Assembly: GCF_050948175.1 (NCBI RefSeq) | Contig: NW_027490524.1 | Span: forward strand, 1 to 64,000 | Direction of reading: 5' to 3' | DNA: 64,000 bases | Source: Xylocopa sonorina | Lineage: Eukaryota; Arthropoda; Insecta; Hymenoptera; Apidae | Shown: positions 13,044 to 27,739 of the stretch, piece after piece | Position numbering within the stretch: the first letter of the stretch is position 1 | Layout of the letters: each line of letters begins with the position of its first letter | Translations under genes and position numbers: made by a program | The notes under the pieces: generated by a model | The model's input: the letters and a program-made list of their open reading frames with translations, nothing else | Database searches by the model: none | What the model was told of the DNA's origin: nothing

Positions 13044-14464
13044 CAAACGCTATTTCCTAGCATGGAAGTGTCTTATTTACATTCTTTTGAAGTGAATACG
13101 AGGTATACATGACACTTCGCAATGAATATTATATCTTATCATGAAACATAGGAATGAGGTGCTATATTGCGTTTTGAGAAGCATTAGAACTCTATTGCTA
13201 ATATACTGTAGACATCTGCAGACCCTATTTCCTACCATGGAAATGCCGCACTTACATTCCATTGAAGTGAATACGAGGTATACATAACATTACACAATGA
13301 ATATAATAGCTTATTACGAAACATAGAAATGAAATACGACATCTCGTTTTCAGAAGCATAAGTACTCTATTGCTGTGATACGTAGACATCTGCATATGCT
13401 ATTTCCTAGCATGGAAGTGTCGCATTTACATTCTTTTGAAGTGAAAACGAGGTGTACAAGACACTTCGCAATGAATATTATATCTTATCATGAAACATAG
13501 GAATGAGATGCGATATCGCGGTTTGAGAAGCATTAGAACTCTATTGCTACTATACGTAGACATCTGCAAACGCTATTTCCTAGCATGGAAGTTTGGCTTT
13601 TACATTCTTTTCAAGTGAATACGAGATATACATGACACATCGGACTGAGTATTATTTCTTATCATGAAACATAGGAATGAGTTGCGACATCGCGTTTTGA
13701 GAAACATTAGATCACTATTGCTTCGATACGTAGACATCTGCAAGCGCTACTTCCTAGCAAGCAAGTGTCGCATTAACATCCTTTGAAGTGAATACGAGGT
13801 ATGCATAACATTTCACAATGAATATTATATCTTATTACGAAACATAGAAATGAAATGCGACTTCTCATTTTAAGAAGCATTAGAACTCTATTGCTACGAT
13901 ACGTAGACATCTGCAAACGCTATTTCCTAGCATGGAAGTGTCGCATTTACATTCTTTTGAAGTGAATACGAGGTATACATGACACTTCGCAATGAATATT
14001 ATATCTTATCATGAAACATAGAAGTGAGATGCGATATCGCGTTTTAAGAAGCATTAGAACTCTATTGCTACGATACGTAGACATCTGCAAACGCTATTTC
14101 CTAGCATGCAAGTGTCGCATTTACATTCTTTTGAAGTGAATACGAGGTATACATGACACTTCGCAATGATTATTATATCTTATCATGAAACATAGCAGTG
14201 AGATGCGATATCGCGATTTAAGAAGCATTAGAACTCTATTGCTACGATATGTAGACATGTGCAAACGCTATTTGCTAGCATGGAAGTTTCGCATTTACAT
14301 TCATTTGAAGTGAATACGAGGTATACATGACACTTCGCGATGAATGTTATATCTTATTACGAAACATAGAAATGAAATGCGACATCTCGTTTTAAGAAGC
14401 ATTAGAACTCTATCGCTACTTTACGTAGACATCTGCAAACGCTATTTCCTAGCATGGAAGTTTC

Positions 14465-14940
14465 GCATTTACATTCTTTTGAAGTGAAAACGAGATGTAC
14501 AAGACACTTCGCAATGAATATTATATCTTATCATGAAACATAGGAATGAGTTGCGATATCGCGGTTTGAGAAGCATTAGAACTCTATTGCTACGATACGT
14601 AGACATCTGCAAACGCTATTTCCTAGCATGGAAGTTTGGCTTTTACATTCTTTTCAAGTGAATACGAGATATACATGACACATCGGACTGAGTATTATTT
14701 CTTATCATGAAACATAGGAATGAATTGCGACATCGCGTTTTGAGAAACATTAGAACACTATTGCTTCGATACGTGGACATCTGCAAGCGCTACTTCCTAG
14801 CAAGCAAGTGTCGCATTAACATCCTTTGAAGTGAATACGAGGTATGCATAACATTTCACAATGAATATTATATCCTATTACGAAGCATAGAAATGAAATG
14901 CGACTTCTCATTTTAAGAAGCATTAGAACTCTATTGCTAC
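14465..14940. repeat. Short re-copied segment (matches 13,422-13,897)
   Basis: About 2.7 monomers here repeat the immediately upstream block at an offset of about 1,043 bp (six monomers minus one base). They carry the same AAAACGAGATGTACAAGACAC and CATCGGACTGAGTATTATTTC variants. Private differences (GAATTGCGACATCG, CGATACGTGGAC, TATCCTATTACGAAGC) show that it has diverged since. Downstream, 14,940-16,500 consists of ordinary mixed-subtype monomers with no long exact block that I could identify. Confidence 0.7.
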
Positions 14941-17407
14941 GATACGTAGACATCTGCAAACGCTATTTCCTAGCATGCAAGTGTAGCATTTACATTCTTT
15001 TGAAGTGAATACGAGGTATACATGACACTTCGCAATGAATATTATATCATATCATGAAACATAGAAGTGAGATGCGATATCGCGTTTTAAGAAGCATTAG
15101 AACTCTATTGCTACGATACGTAGACATCTGCAAACGCTATTTCCTAGCATGTAAGTGTCGCATTTACATTCTTTTGAAGTGAATACGAGGTATACATGAC
15201 ACTTCGCAATGATTATTATATCTTATCAAGAAACATAAAGGAAATACGCGATATCGCGTTTCAAGAAGCAATAGATCTCTATTTTTACGATACGTAGACA
15301 TCCGCAAACAATATTTCCTAGCAAGGAAGTGTCGCATTTACAATCTTTTGAAGTGAATACGAGGTATACATAACACTCCACAATGAATATTATATCTTAT
15401 CATGAAACATAGAAATGAGATGCGATATCGCGTTTTAGAAGCATTAGAACTCTATTGCTACGATACGTTGGCATCTGCAAACGCTATTTCCTAGCATGCA
15501 AGTGTCGCATTTACATTCTTTTGAAGTGAATACGAGGTATACATGACACTTCGCTATGAATATTATATCTTATCAAGAAACATAGTGGAAATATGCGATA
15601 TCGCGTTTTAAGAAGCATTAGAACTCTAATTTTACGATACGTAGACATCTGCAAACAATATTTCCTAGCAAGGAAGTGTCGCATTTACAATCTTTTGAAG
15701 TGAATACGAGGTATACTTGACACTTCGCAATGAGTACTATATCTTATCATGAAACATAGCAGTGAGATGCGATATCGCGATTTAAGAAGCATTAGAACCC
15801 TATTGCTACGATGCGTAGACATCTGCATATGTTATTTCCTAGCAACCAGGTGTCGCATTAACATCCTTTGAAGTCAATACGAGGTATGCATAACATTCCA
15901 CAATGAATATTATATCTTATTACGAAACATAGAAATGAAATGCGACTTCTCATTTTTAGAAGCATTAGAACTCTATTGCTACGATGCGTAGACATCTGCA
16001 AACGCTATTTCCTAGCATGGAAGTGTCGCATTTACATTCTTTTGAAGTGAATACGAGGTATACATGACACTTCGCAATGAATATTATATCTTATCATGAA
16101 ACATAGAAGTGAGATGCGATATCGCGTTTTAAGAATCACTAGAACTCTATTGTTTCGACACGTAGTCATCTGGAAACGCTATATCCTAGCAAGGAAGTGT
16201 CGCACTTACATCCCTTTGAAGTGAATACGAGGTATACATGACACATCGCAATGAATATTATATCTCATCATGAAACATATAAGTGAGATGCGAAATCACG
16301 TTTTAAGAAGCATTAGAACTCTATTGCTACGATACGTAGACATCTGCAAACGCTATTTGCTAGCATGGAAGTTTCGCATTTACATTCATTTGAAGTGAAA
16401 ACGAGGTATACATGACACTTCGCAATGAATATTATATCTTATCTCGAAGCATAGAAGTGAGACGCGACATCTCGTTTTAAGAAGCATTAGAACTCCGTTG
16501 CTACGATACGTAGACATCTGCAAACGCTATTTCCTAGCATGGAAGTGTCGCATTTACATTCTTTTGAAGTGAATACGAAGTATACATAACACTCCCCAAT
16601 GAATATTATATCTTATCACGAAACATAGAAATGAAATGCGGCATCTCGTTTTAAGAAGCATTAGAACTCTATTGCTACCATACGCAGACATCTGCAAACG
16701 CTATTTCCTAGCATGGAAGTGTCTTATTTACATTCTTTTGAAGTCAATACGAGGTATACATGACACTTCGCAATGAATATTATATCTTATCATGAAACAT
16801 AGGAATGAGGTGCTATATTGCGTTTTGAGAAGCATTAGAACTCTATTGCTAATATACGTAGACATCTGCAAACTCTATTTCCTACCATGGAAATGTCGCA
16901 CTTACATTCCATTGAAGTGAATACGAGGTATACATAACACTTCACAATGAATATTATATCTTATCACGAAACATAGAAATGAAATACGACATCTCGTTTG
17001 AAGAATCATTAGATCTCTATTGCTGTGATACGAAGACATCTGCAAACAATATTTCCTAGCAAGGAAGTGTCGCATTTACATTCTTGTGAAGCGAAATCGA
17101 GGTATACATGACACTTCGCAATGAATATTATATCTTATCATGGAACATAGCAGTGAGATGCGATATCGCGTTTTAAGAAGCATTAGAACTCTATTGCTGC
17201 GATAGGTAGACATCTGCAAACGCTATTTCCTAGCATGGAAGTGTCGCATTTACATTCTTTTGAAGTGAATACGAGATATACATGACACTTCGCAATGAAT
17301 ATTATATCTTATCATGAAACTTAGGAATGAGGAGCTATATCGCGTTTTGAGAGGCATTAGAACTCTATTGCTAATATACGTAGATATCTGCAAACTCTAT
17401 TTCCTAG

Positions 17408-17441
17408 CATTACACTTACATTCCACTTACATTCCACTGAA
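17408..17441. repeat. Local micro-duplication inside a monomer
   Basis: After CTATTTCCTAGCAT the expected GGAAATGTCG is replaced by TACACTTACATTCCACTTACATTCCACTG, in which a 12-base word, CTTACATTCCAC, occurs twice in succession. A derived relative (CTTACATTCCACTGGCATTCCACTG) is found at 19,151-19,182. The two sites share flanking variants about 1.74 kb (ten monomers) apart. This suggests one slippage event later spread by block duplication. Confidence 0.7.
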
Positions 17442-19759
17442 TTGAATACGAGGTATACATAACACTAGACAATGAATATTATATCTTATCACGAAACATA
17501 GAAATGAAATGCGGCATCTCGTTTTAAGACGCATTAGGACTCTATTGCTACGATACGTAGACATCTGCAAACGCTATTTCCTAGCATGGAAGTGTCGCAT
17601 TTACATTCTTTTGAAGTGAATACGAGGTATAGATGACACTTCGCAATGAATATTATATCTTATCATGAAACATGGATGTGAGATGCGATATCGCGTTCTA
17701 AGAAGCATTAGAACTCTATTGCTAATATAAGTAGATATCTGCAAACTCTATTTCCTAGGAAGGAAATTTCGCTCTTACATTCCACTGAAGTGAATACGAG
17801 GTATACGTAACATTATACAATGAATATTATATCTTATTGCGACACATAGAAATGAAATACGACATCTCGTTTTAAGAATCATTAGTACTCTATTGCTGTG
17901 ATACGTAGACATCTGCAAACAATATTTCCTAGCAAGGAAGTGTCGCATTTACATTCATGTTAAGTGAAATCGAGGTATACATGACACTTCGCAATGAATA
18001 TTATATCTTATCATGGAACATAGAAGTGAAATGCGATATCGCGTTCTAAGAACCATTAGAACCCTATTGCTACGATACGTAGACATCTGCAAACACTATT
18101 TCCTAGCATGGAAGTGTCGCATTTACATTCCTTTGAAGTGAATACGAGGTATAGATGACACTTCGCAATGAATATTATATCTTATCATGAAACATAGAAG
18201 TGAGATGCGATATCGCGTTCTAAGAAGCATTAGAACTCTATTGCTACGATACGTAGACATCTGCAAACGCTATTTCCTAGCATGGAAGTGCCTTATTTAC
18301 ATTCTTTTGAAGTGAATACGAGGTATACATGACACTTCGCAATGAATATTACATCTTATCATGAAACATAGAAGTCAGATGCGATATCGCGTTCTAAGAA
18401 GCATTAGAACTCTATTGCTACGATACTTAGACATCTGCAAACGCTATTTCCTAGCATGGAAGGGTCGCATTTACACTCTTTTGAAGTGAGTACGAGGTAC
18501 ACATAACACTCCATAATGAATATTATATCTTTTCATGAAACATAGCTGTGAGATGCGATATCGCGTTTTAACAAGCATTAGAAATCTATTGCTACGATAC
18601 GTAGACATCTGCAAACGCTATTTCCTAGCATGGAAGTGTCGCATTTACATTCTTTTGAAGTGAATACAAGATATACATGACACTTCGCAATGAATATTAT
18701 AGCTTATCATGAAACATAGGAATGAGGTGCTATATCGCGTTTTGAGAAGCATTAGATCTCTATTGCTATTATACGTAGACATCTGCAAACTCTATTTCCT
18801 GGCAAGGAAATTTCGCACTTACATTCCACTCAAGTGAATACGAGGTATACATAACATTACACAATGAATATTATATCTTGTTACGAAACATAGAAGTGAA
18901 ATACGACATCTCGTTTTAAGAAGCATTAGTACCCTATTGCTGTGATACGTAGACATCTGCAAACGCTATTTCCTAGCATGGAAGTGTCGCATTTACATTC
19001 TTTTGAAGTGAATACGAGATATACATGACACTACGCAATGAAGATTATATCTTATCATGAGACATAGGAATGAGGTGCTATATCGCGTTTTGAGAAGCAT
19101 TAGAACTCTATTGCTAAAATGCGTAGACATCTGCAAACTCTATTTCCTAGCATTACACTTACATTCCACTGGCATTCCACTGAAGTGAATAAAAGGAATA
19201 CATAACACTCCACAATGAATATTATATCTTATCACGAAACATAGAAATGAAATGCGGCATCTCGTTTTAAGACGCATTAGAACTCTATTGATACGATACG
19301 TAGACATCTGCAAATGCTATTTCCTAGCATGGAAGTGTCATATTTACATTCTTTTGAAGTGAATACGAGGTATACATGACACTTCGCAATGAATATTATA
19401 TCTTATCATGAAACATAGATGTGAGATGCGATATCGCGTTCTAAGAAGCATTAGAACTCTATTGCTACGATACGTAGACATCTGCAAACGCTATTTCCCA
19501 GCATGGAAGTGTCTTATTTGCATTGTTTTGAAGTGAATACTAGGTATACATGACACTTCGCAATGAATATTATATCTTTTCATGAAACATAGCAGTGAGA
19601 TGCGATATCGCGTTTTAAGAAGCATTAGAAATCTATTGCTACGATACGTAGACATCTGCAAACGCTATTTCCTAGCATGGAAGTGTCGCATTTACATTCT
19701 TTTGAAGTGAATACGAGATATACATGACACTTCGGAATGAATATTATATCTTATCATGA

Positions 19760-22173
19760 ATCAGAGGAATGAGGTGCTATATCGCGTTTTGAGAAGCATT
19801 AGAACTCTATTGCTAATATGCGTAGACATCTGCAAACTCTATTTCCTCGCATGGACATGTGGCACTTACATTCCACTGAAGTGAATACGAGGTATACATA
19901 ACATTACACAATGAGTATTATATCTTATTACGAAACATAGAAATGAAATACGACATCTCGTTTTAAGAAGCATTATTACTCTATTGCTGTGATACGTAGA
20001 CATCTGCAAACAATATTTCCTAGCAAGGAAGTGTCGCATTTACATTCTTTTGAAGTGAATACGAGGTATACATGACACTTCGCAATGAATATTATACCTT
20101 ATCATGAAATATAGAAGAGAGGTGCGATATCGCGTTTTAAGAAGCATTAGAACTCTATTGCTACGATACGTAGACATCTGCAAACGCTATTTCCTAGCAT
20201 GGAAGTGTCGCATTTACATTCGTTTGAAGTGAATACGAGATATACATGACACTTCGCAATGAATATTATACCTTATCATGAAACATAGAAGTGAGATGCG
20301 ATATCGCGTTTTAAGGAGCATTAGAACTCTATTGCTACGATACGTAGACATCTGCAAACGCTATTTCCTAGCATGGAAGTGTCTTATTTACGTTCTTTTG
20401 AAGTGAATACGAGGTATACATGACACTTCGCAATGAATATTATATCTTATCATGAAACATAGAAGTGAGATGCGATATCGCGCTCTAAGAAGCAATACAA
20501 CTCTATTGCTACGATACGTAGACATCTGCAAACGCTATTTCCCAGGATGGAATGGTCGCATTTACATTCTTTTGAAGTGAGTACGAGGTATACATAACAC
20601 TCCATAATGAATATTATATCTTATCATGAAACATGGCAGTGAGATGCGATATCGCGTTTTAAGAAGCATTAGAACTCTATTGCTACGATACGTAGACATC
20701 TGCAAATGCTATTTCCTAGCATGGAAGTGTCGCATTTACATTCATTTGAAGTGAATACGAGGTATACATGACTCTTCGCAAAGAATATTATACCTTATCA
20801 TGAAACATAGAAGGGAGATGCGATATCGCGTTTTAGGAAGCATTGGAACTCTATAGCTGCGATACGTAGACATCTGCAAACGCTATTTCCTAGCATGGAA
20901 GTGTCGCATTTACATTCTTTTGATGTGAATACGAGATATACATGACACTTCGCAATGAATATTATATCTTATCATGAAACATAGGAATGAGGTGCTATAT
21001 CGCGTTTTGAGAAGCAATAGAACTCTATTGCTACGATACGTAGACATCTGCAAACGCTATTTCCTAGCATGGAAGTGTCGCATTTACATTCTTTTGAAGT
21101 GAATACGAGGTATACATGACACTTCGCAATGAATATTATATCTTATCATGAATCAGAGGAATGAGGTGCTATATCGCGTTTTGAGAAGCATTAGAACTCT
21201 ATTGCTAATATGCGTAGACATCTGCAAACTCTATTTCCTCGCATGGACATGTGGCACTTACATTCCACTGATGTGAGTACGAGGTATACATAACATTACA
21301 CAATGAGTATTATATCTTATTACGAAACATAGAAATGAAATACGACATCTCGTTTTAAGAAGCATTATTACTCTATTGCTGTGATACGTAGACATCTGCA
21401 AACAATATTTCCTAGCAAGGAAGTGTCGCATTTACATTCTTTTGAAGTGAATACGAGGTATACATGACACTTCGCAATGAATATTATACCTTATCATGAA
21501 ATATAGAAGAGAGGTGCGATATCGCGTTTTAAGAAGCATTAGAACTCTATTGCTACGATACGTAGACATCTGCAAACGCTATTTCCTAGCATGGAAGTGT
21601 CGCATTTACATTCGTTTGAAGTGAATACGAGATATACATGACACTTCGCAATGAATATTATACCTTATCATGAAACATAGAAGTGAGATGCGATATCGCG
21701 TTTTAAGGAGCATTAGAACTCTATTGCTACGATACGTAGACATCTGCAAACGCTATTTCCTAGCATGGAAGTGTCTTATTTACGTTCTTTTGAAGTGAAT
21801 ACGAGGTATACATGACACTTCGCAATGAATATTATATCTTATCATGAAACATAGAAGTGAGATGCGATATCGCGCTCTAAGAAGCAATACAACTCTATTG
21901 CTACGATACGTAGACATCTGCAAACGCTATTTCCCAGGATGGAATGGTCGCATTTACATTCTTTTGAAGTGAGTACGAGGTATACATAACACTCCATAAT
22001 GAATATTATATCTTATCATGAAACATGGCAGTGAGATGCGATATCGCGTTTTAAGAAGCATTAGAACTCTATTGCTACGATACGTAGACATCCGCAAATG
22101 CTATTTCCTAGCATGGAAGTGTCGCATTTACATTCATTTGAAGTGAATACGAGGTATACATGACTCTTCGCAA
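19760..22173. repeat. 8-mer duplication (offset 1,392 bp)
   Basis: Positions 19,760-20,781 recur at 21,152-22,173 with an offset of exactly 1,392 bp (8 x 174). Markers shared by both copies are GAATCAGAGGAATGAGG, CTATTTCCTCGCATGGAC, AATATAGAAGAGAGGTGCG, TTTCCCAGGATGGAATGG and GACTCTTCGCAAAGAATATT. Differences are few: GAAGTGAATACGAGG against GATGTGAGTACGAGG near 19,877/21,269, and CATCTGCAAATGC against CATCCGCAAATGC near 20,698/22,090. The copies part company right after AAAGAATATTATA. Confidence 0.9.
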
Positions 22174-22979
22174 AGAATATTATATCTTATCATGAAACAT
22201 AAAAGTGAGATGCGATATCGCGTTCTAAGAAGCATTAGAACTCTATTGCTACGATACGTAGTCATCTGCAAAGGCTATTCCCTAGCATGGAAGGGTCGCA
22301 TTTACATTCTTTTGAAGTGAGTACGAGGTATACATATCACTCCATAATGGATATTATATCTTATCATGAAACATAGCAGTGAGATGCGATATCGCGTTTT
22401 AAGAAGCATTAGAACTCTATTGCTACGATACGTAGACATCTGCAAACGCTATTTCCTAGCATGGAAGTGTCGCATTTACATTCATTTGAAGTGAATACGA
22501 GGTATACATGACACTTCGCTATGAATATTATACCTTATCATGAAACATAGAAGAGTGATGCGATATCGCGTTTTAGGAAGCATTGGAACTCTATTGCTGC
22601 GATACGTAGACATCTGCAAACGCTATTCCCTAGCATGGAAGTGTCGCATTTACATTCTTTTGATGTGAATACCAGATATACATGACACTTCGCAATGAAC
22701 ATTATATCTTCTCATGAAACATAGCAGTGAGATGCGATATCGCGTTTTAAGAAGCATTAGAACTCTATTTCTACGATACGTAGACATCTGAAAAGGCTAT
22801 TCCCTAGCATGGAAGGGTCGCATTTACATTCTTTTGAAGTGAGTACGAGGTATACATATAACTCCATAATGAATATTATATCTTATCATGAATCATAGCA
22901 GTGAGATGCGATATCGCGTGTTAAGAAGCATTAGAACTCTATTGCTACGATACGTAGGCATCTGCAAATGCTATTTCCT

Positions 22980-25900
22980 AGCATGGAAGTGTCGCATTTA
23001 CATTCATTTGAGGTGAATACGAGGTATACATGACACTTCGCAATGAATATTATACCTTATCATGAAACATTGAAGGGAGATGCGATATCGCGTTTTAGGA
23101 AGCATTGGAACTCTACAGCTGCGATACGTAGACATCTGCAAACGCTATTTCCTAGCATGGAAGTGTCGCATTTACATTCTTTTGATGTGAATACGAGATA
23201 TACATGACACTTCGCAATGAATATTATATCTTATCATGAAACATAAAAGTGAGATGCGATATCGCGTTCTAAGAAGCATTAGAACTCTATTGCTACGATA
23301 CGTAGTCATCTGCAAAGGCTATTCCCTAGCATGGAAGGGTCGCATTTACATTCATTTGAAGTGAATACGAGGTATACATGACACTTCGCAATGAATATTA
23401 TACCTTATCATGAGACATTGAAGGGAGATGCGATATCGCGTTTTAGGAAGCATTGGAACTCAATAGCTGCGATACGTAGACATCTGCAAACGCTATTTCC
23501 TAGCATGGAAGTGTCGCATTTACATTCTTTTGATGTGAATACGAGATATACATGACACTTCGCAATGAATATTATATCTTATCATGAAACATAAAAGTGA
23601 GATGCGATATCGCGTTCTAAGAAGCATTAGAACTCTATTGCTACGATACGTAGTCATCTGCAAAGGCTATTCCCTAGCATGGAAGGGTCGCATTTACATT
23701 CTTTTGAAGTGAGTACGAGGTATACATATCACTCCATAATGAATATTATATCTTATCATGAAACATACCAGTGAGATGCGATATCGCGTTTTAAGAAGCA
23801 TTAGAACTCTATTGCTACGATACGTAGACATCTGCAAACGCTATTTCCTAGCATGGAAGTGTCGCATTTACATTCATTTGAAGTGAATACGAGGTATACA
23901 TAACACTCCACAATGAATATTATATCTTATCACGGAACATAGAAATGAAATGAGGCATCTCGTTTTGTGAAGCATTAGAACTCTATTGCTACGATACGTA
24001 GACATCTGCAAACGCTATATCCTAGCATGGAAGTGTCGCATTTACATTCATTTGAAGTGAATACGAGGTATACATGACACTTCGCTATGAATATTATACC
24101 TTATCATGAAACATAGAAGAGTGATGCGATATCGCGTTTTAGGAAGCATTGGAGCTCTATTGCTGCGATACGTAGACATCTGCAAACGCTATTCCCTATC
24201 ATGGAAAGGTCGCATTTACTTTCTTTTGAAGAGAGTACGAGGTATACATAACACTCCATAATGAATATTATATCTTATCATGAAACATAGCAGTGAGATG
24301 CGATATCGCGTTTTAAGAAGCATTAGAACTCTATTGCTACGATACGTAGACATCTGCAAACGCTATTTCCTAGCATGGAAGTGTCGCATTTACATTCTTT
24401 TGAAGTGAATACGAGGTATACATGACACTTCGCAATGAATATTATATCTTATCACGAAACATAAAAGTGAGATGCGATATCGCGTTCTAAGATGCATTAG
24501 AACTCTATTGCTACGATACGTAGACATCTGCAAAGGCTATTCCCTAGCATGGAAGGGTCGCATTTACTTTCTTTTGAAGTGAGTACGAGGTATACATAAC
24601 ACTCCATAATAAATATTATATCTTATCATGAAACATAGCAGTGAGATGCGATATCGCGTTTTAAGAAGCATTAGAACTCTATTTCTACGATACGTAGACA
24701 TCTGCAAACGCTATTTCCTAGCATGGAAGTGTCGCATTTACATTCATTTGAAGTGAATACGAGGTATACATGACACTTCGCTATGAATATTATACCTTAT
24801 CATGAAACATAGAAGAGTGATGCGATATCGCGTTTTAGGAAGCATTGGAACTCTATTGCTGCGATACGTAGACATCTGCAAACGCTATTCCCTAGCATGG
24901 AAGTGTCGCATTTACATTCATTTGAGGTGAATACGAGGTATACATGACACTTCGCAATGAATATTATACCTTATCATGAAACATTGAAGGGAGATGCGAT
25001 ATCGCGTTTTAGGAAGCATTGGAACTCTACAGCTGCGATACGTAGACATCTGCAAACGCTATTTCCTAGCATGGAAGTGTCGCATTTACATTCTTTTGAT
25101 GTGAATACGAGATATACATGACACTTCGCAATGAATATTATATCTTATCATGAAACATAAAAGTGAGATGCGATATCGCGTTCTAAGAAGCATTAGAACT
25201 CTATTGCTACGATACGTAGTCATCTGCAAAGGCTATTCCCTAGCATGGAAGGGTCGCATTTACATTCATTTGAACGGAATACGAGGTATACATGACACTT
25301 CGCAATGAATATTATACCTTATCATGAGACATTGAAGGGAGATGCGATATCGCGTTTTAGGAAGCATTGGAACTCTATAGCTGCGATACGTAGACATCTG
25401 CAAACGCTATTTCCTAGCATGGAAGTGTCGCATTTACATTCTTTTGATGTGAATACGAGATATACATGACACTTCGCAATGAATATTATATCTTATCATG
25501 AAACATAAAAGTGAGATACGATATCGCGTTCTAAGAAGCATTAGAACTCTATTGCTACGACACGTAGTCATCTGCAAAGGCTATTCCTTAGCATGGAAGG
25601 GTCGCATTTACATTCTTTTGAAGTGAGTACGAGGTATACATATCACTCCATAATGAATATTATATCTTATCTTGAAACATACCAGTGAGATGCGATATCG
25701 CGTTTTAAGAAGCATTAGAACTCTATTGCTACGATACGTAGACATCTGCAAACGCTATTTCCTAGCATGGAAGTGTCGCATTTACATTCATTTGAAGTGA
25801 ATACGAGGTATACATGACACTCCACAATGTATATTATATCTTATCACGGAACATAGAAATGAAATGAGGCATCTCGTTTTGTGAAGCATTAGAACTCTAT

Positions 25901-26205
25901 TGCTACGTTACGTAGACATCTGCAAACGCTATATCCTAGCATGGAAGTGTCGCATTTACATTCATTTGAAGTGAATACGAGGTATACATGACACTTCGCT
26001 ATGAATATTATACCTTATCATGAAACATAGAAGAGTGATGCGATATCGCGTTTTAGGAAGCACTGGAGCTCTATTGCTGCGATACGTAGACATCTGCAAA
26101 CGCTATTCCCTAGCATGGAAGGGTCGCATTTACTTTCTTTTGAAGAGAGTACGAGGTATACATAACACTCCATAATGAATATTATATCTTATCATGAAAC
26201 ATAGA
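22980..26205. repeat. 11-mer duplication (offset 1,914 bp)
   Basis: Positions about 22,980-24,291 match about 24,895-26,205 at a constant offset of 1,914 bp (11 x 174). Markers are CATTTGAGGTGAATACG, ACTCTACAGCTGCG, GAGACATTGAAGGGAG, GGAACATAGAAATGAAATGA and GGAGCTCTATTGCTGCG. The copies differ at some sites, for example TTGAAGTGAATACG against TTGAACGGAATACG at 23,355/25,269 and CTCAATAGCTG against CTCTATAGCTG. A third partial relative follows at an eight-monomer offset (for example 27,027 against 25,635). From this zone rightward the GAAGGGTCGC subtype is common. Confidence 0.88.
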
Positions 26206-27739
26206 AGAGTGATGCGATATCGCGTTTTAGGAAGCATTGGAGCTCTATTGCTGCGATACGTAGACATCTGCAAACGCTATTCCCTAGCATGGAAGGGTCG
26301 CATTTACATTCATTTGAAGTGAATACGAGGTATACATGACACTTCGCTATGAATATTATACCTTATCATGAAACATAGAAGAGTGGTGCGATATCGCGTT
26401 TTAGGAAGCATTGGAACTCTATTGCTGCGATACGTAGACATCTGCAAACGCTATTCCCTAGCATGGAAGTGTCGCATTTACATTCTTTTGATGTGAATAC
26501 GAGATATACATGACACTTCGCAATGAATATTATATCTTCTCATGAAACATAGCAGTGAGATGCGATATCGCGTTTTAAGAAGCATTAGAACTCTATTGCT
26601 ACGATACGTAGACATCTGCAAACGCTATTTCCTAGCATGGAAGGGTCGCATTTACATTCTTTTGAAGTGAATACGAGGTATACATGACACTTCGCAATGA
26701 ATATTATAACTTATCATGAAACATAGAAGGGAGATGCGATATCGCGTTTTAGGAAGCATTGGAACTCTATAGCTGCGATACGTAGACATCTGCAAACGCT
26801 ATTTCCTAGCATGGAAGTGTCGCATTTACATTCTTTTGATGTGAATACGAGATATACATGACACTTCGCAATGAATATTATATCTTATCATGAAACATAA
26901 AAGTGAGATGCGATATCGCGTTCTAAGAAGCATTAGAACTCTATTGCTACGATACGTAGTCATCTGCAAAGGCTATTCCCTAGCATGGAAGGGTCGCATT
27001 TACATTCTTTTGAAGTGAGTACGAGGTATACATATCACTCCATAATGAATATTATATCTTGTCATGAAACATAGCAGTGAGATGCGATATCGCGTTTTAA
27101 GAAGCATTAGAACTCTATTGCTACGATACGTAGACATCTGCAAACGCTATTTCCTAGCATGGAAGTGTCGCATTTACATTCATTTGAAGTGAATACGAGG
27201 TATACATGACACTCCACAATGAATATTATATCTTATCACGGAACATAGAAATGAAATGAGGCATCTCGTTTTGTGAAGCATTAGAACTCTATTGCTACGA
27301 TACGTAGACATCCGCAAACGCTATATCCTAGCATGGAAGTGTCGCATTTACATTCATTTGAAGTGAATACGAGGTATACATGACACTTCGCTATGAATAT
27401 TATACCCTATCATGAAACATAGAAGAGTGATGCGATATCGCGTTTTAGGAAGCATTGGAACTCTATTGCTGCGATACGTAGACATCTGCAAACGCTATTC
27501 CCTAGCATGGAAGGGTCGCATTTACTTCCTTTTGAAGTGAGTACGAGGTATACATAACACTCCATAATGAATATCATATCTTATCTTGAAACATAGCAGT
27601 GAGATGCGATATCGCGTTTTAAGAAGCATTAGAACTCTATTGCTACGATACGTAGACATCTGCAAACGCTATTTCCTAGCATGGAAGTGTCGCATTTACA
27701 TTCATTTGAAGTGAATACGAGGTATACATGACACTTCGC

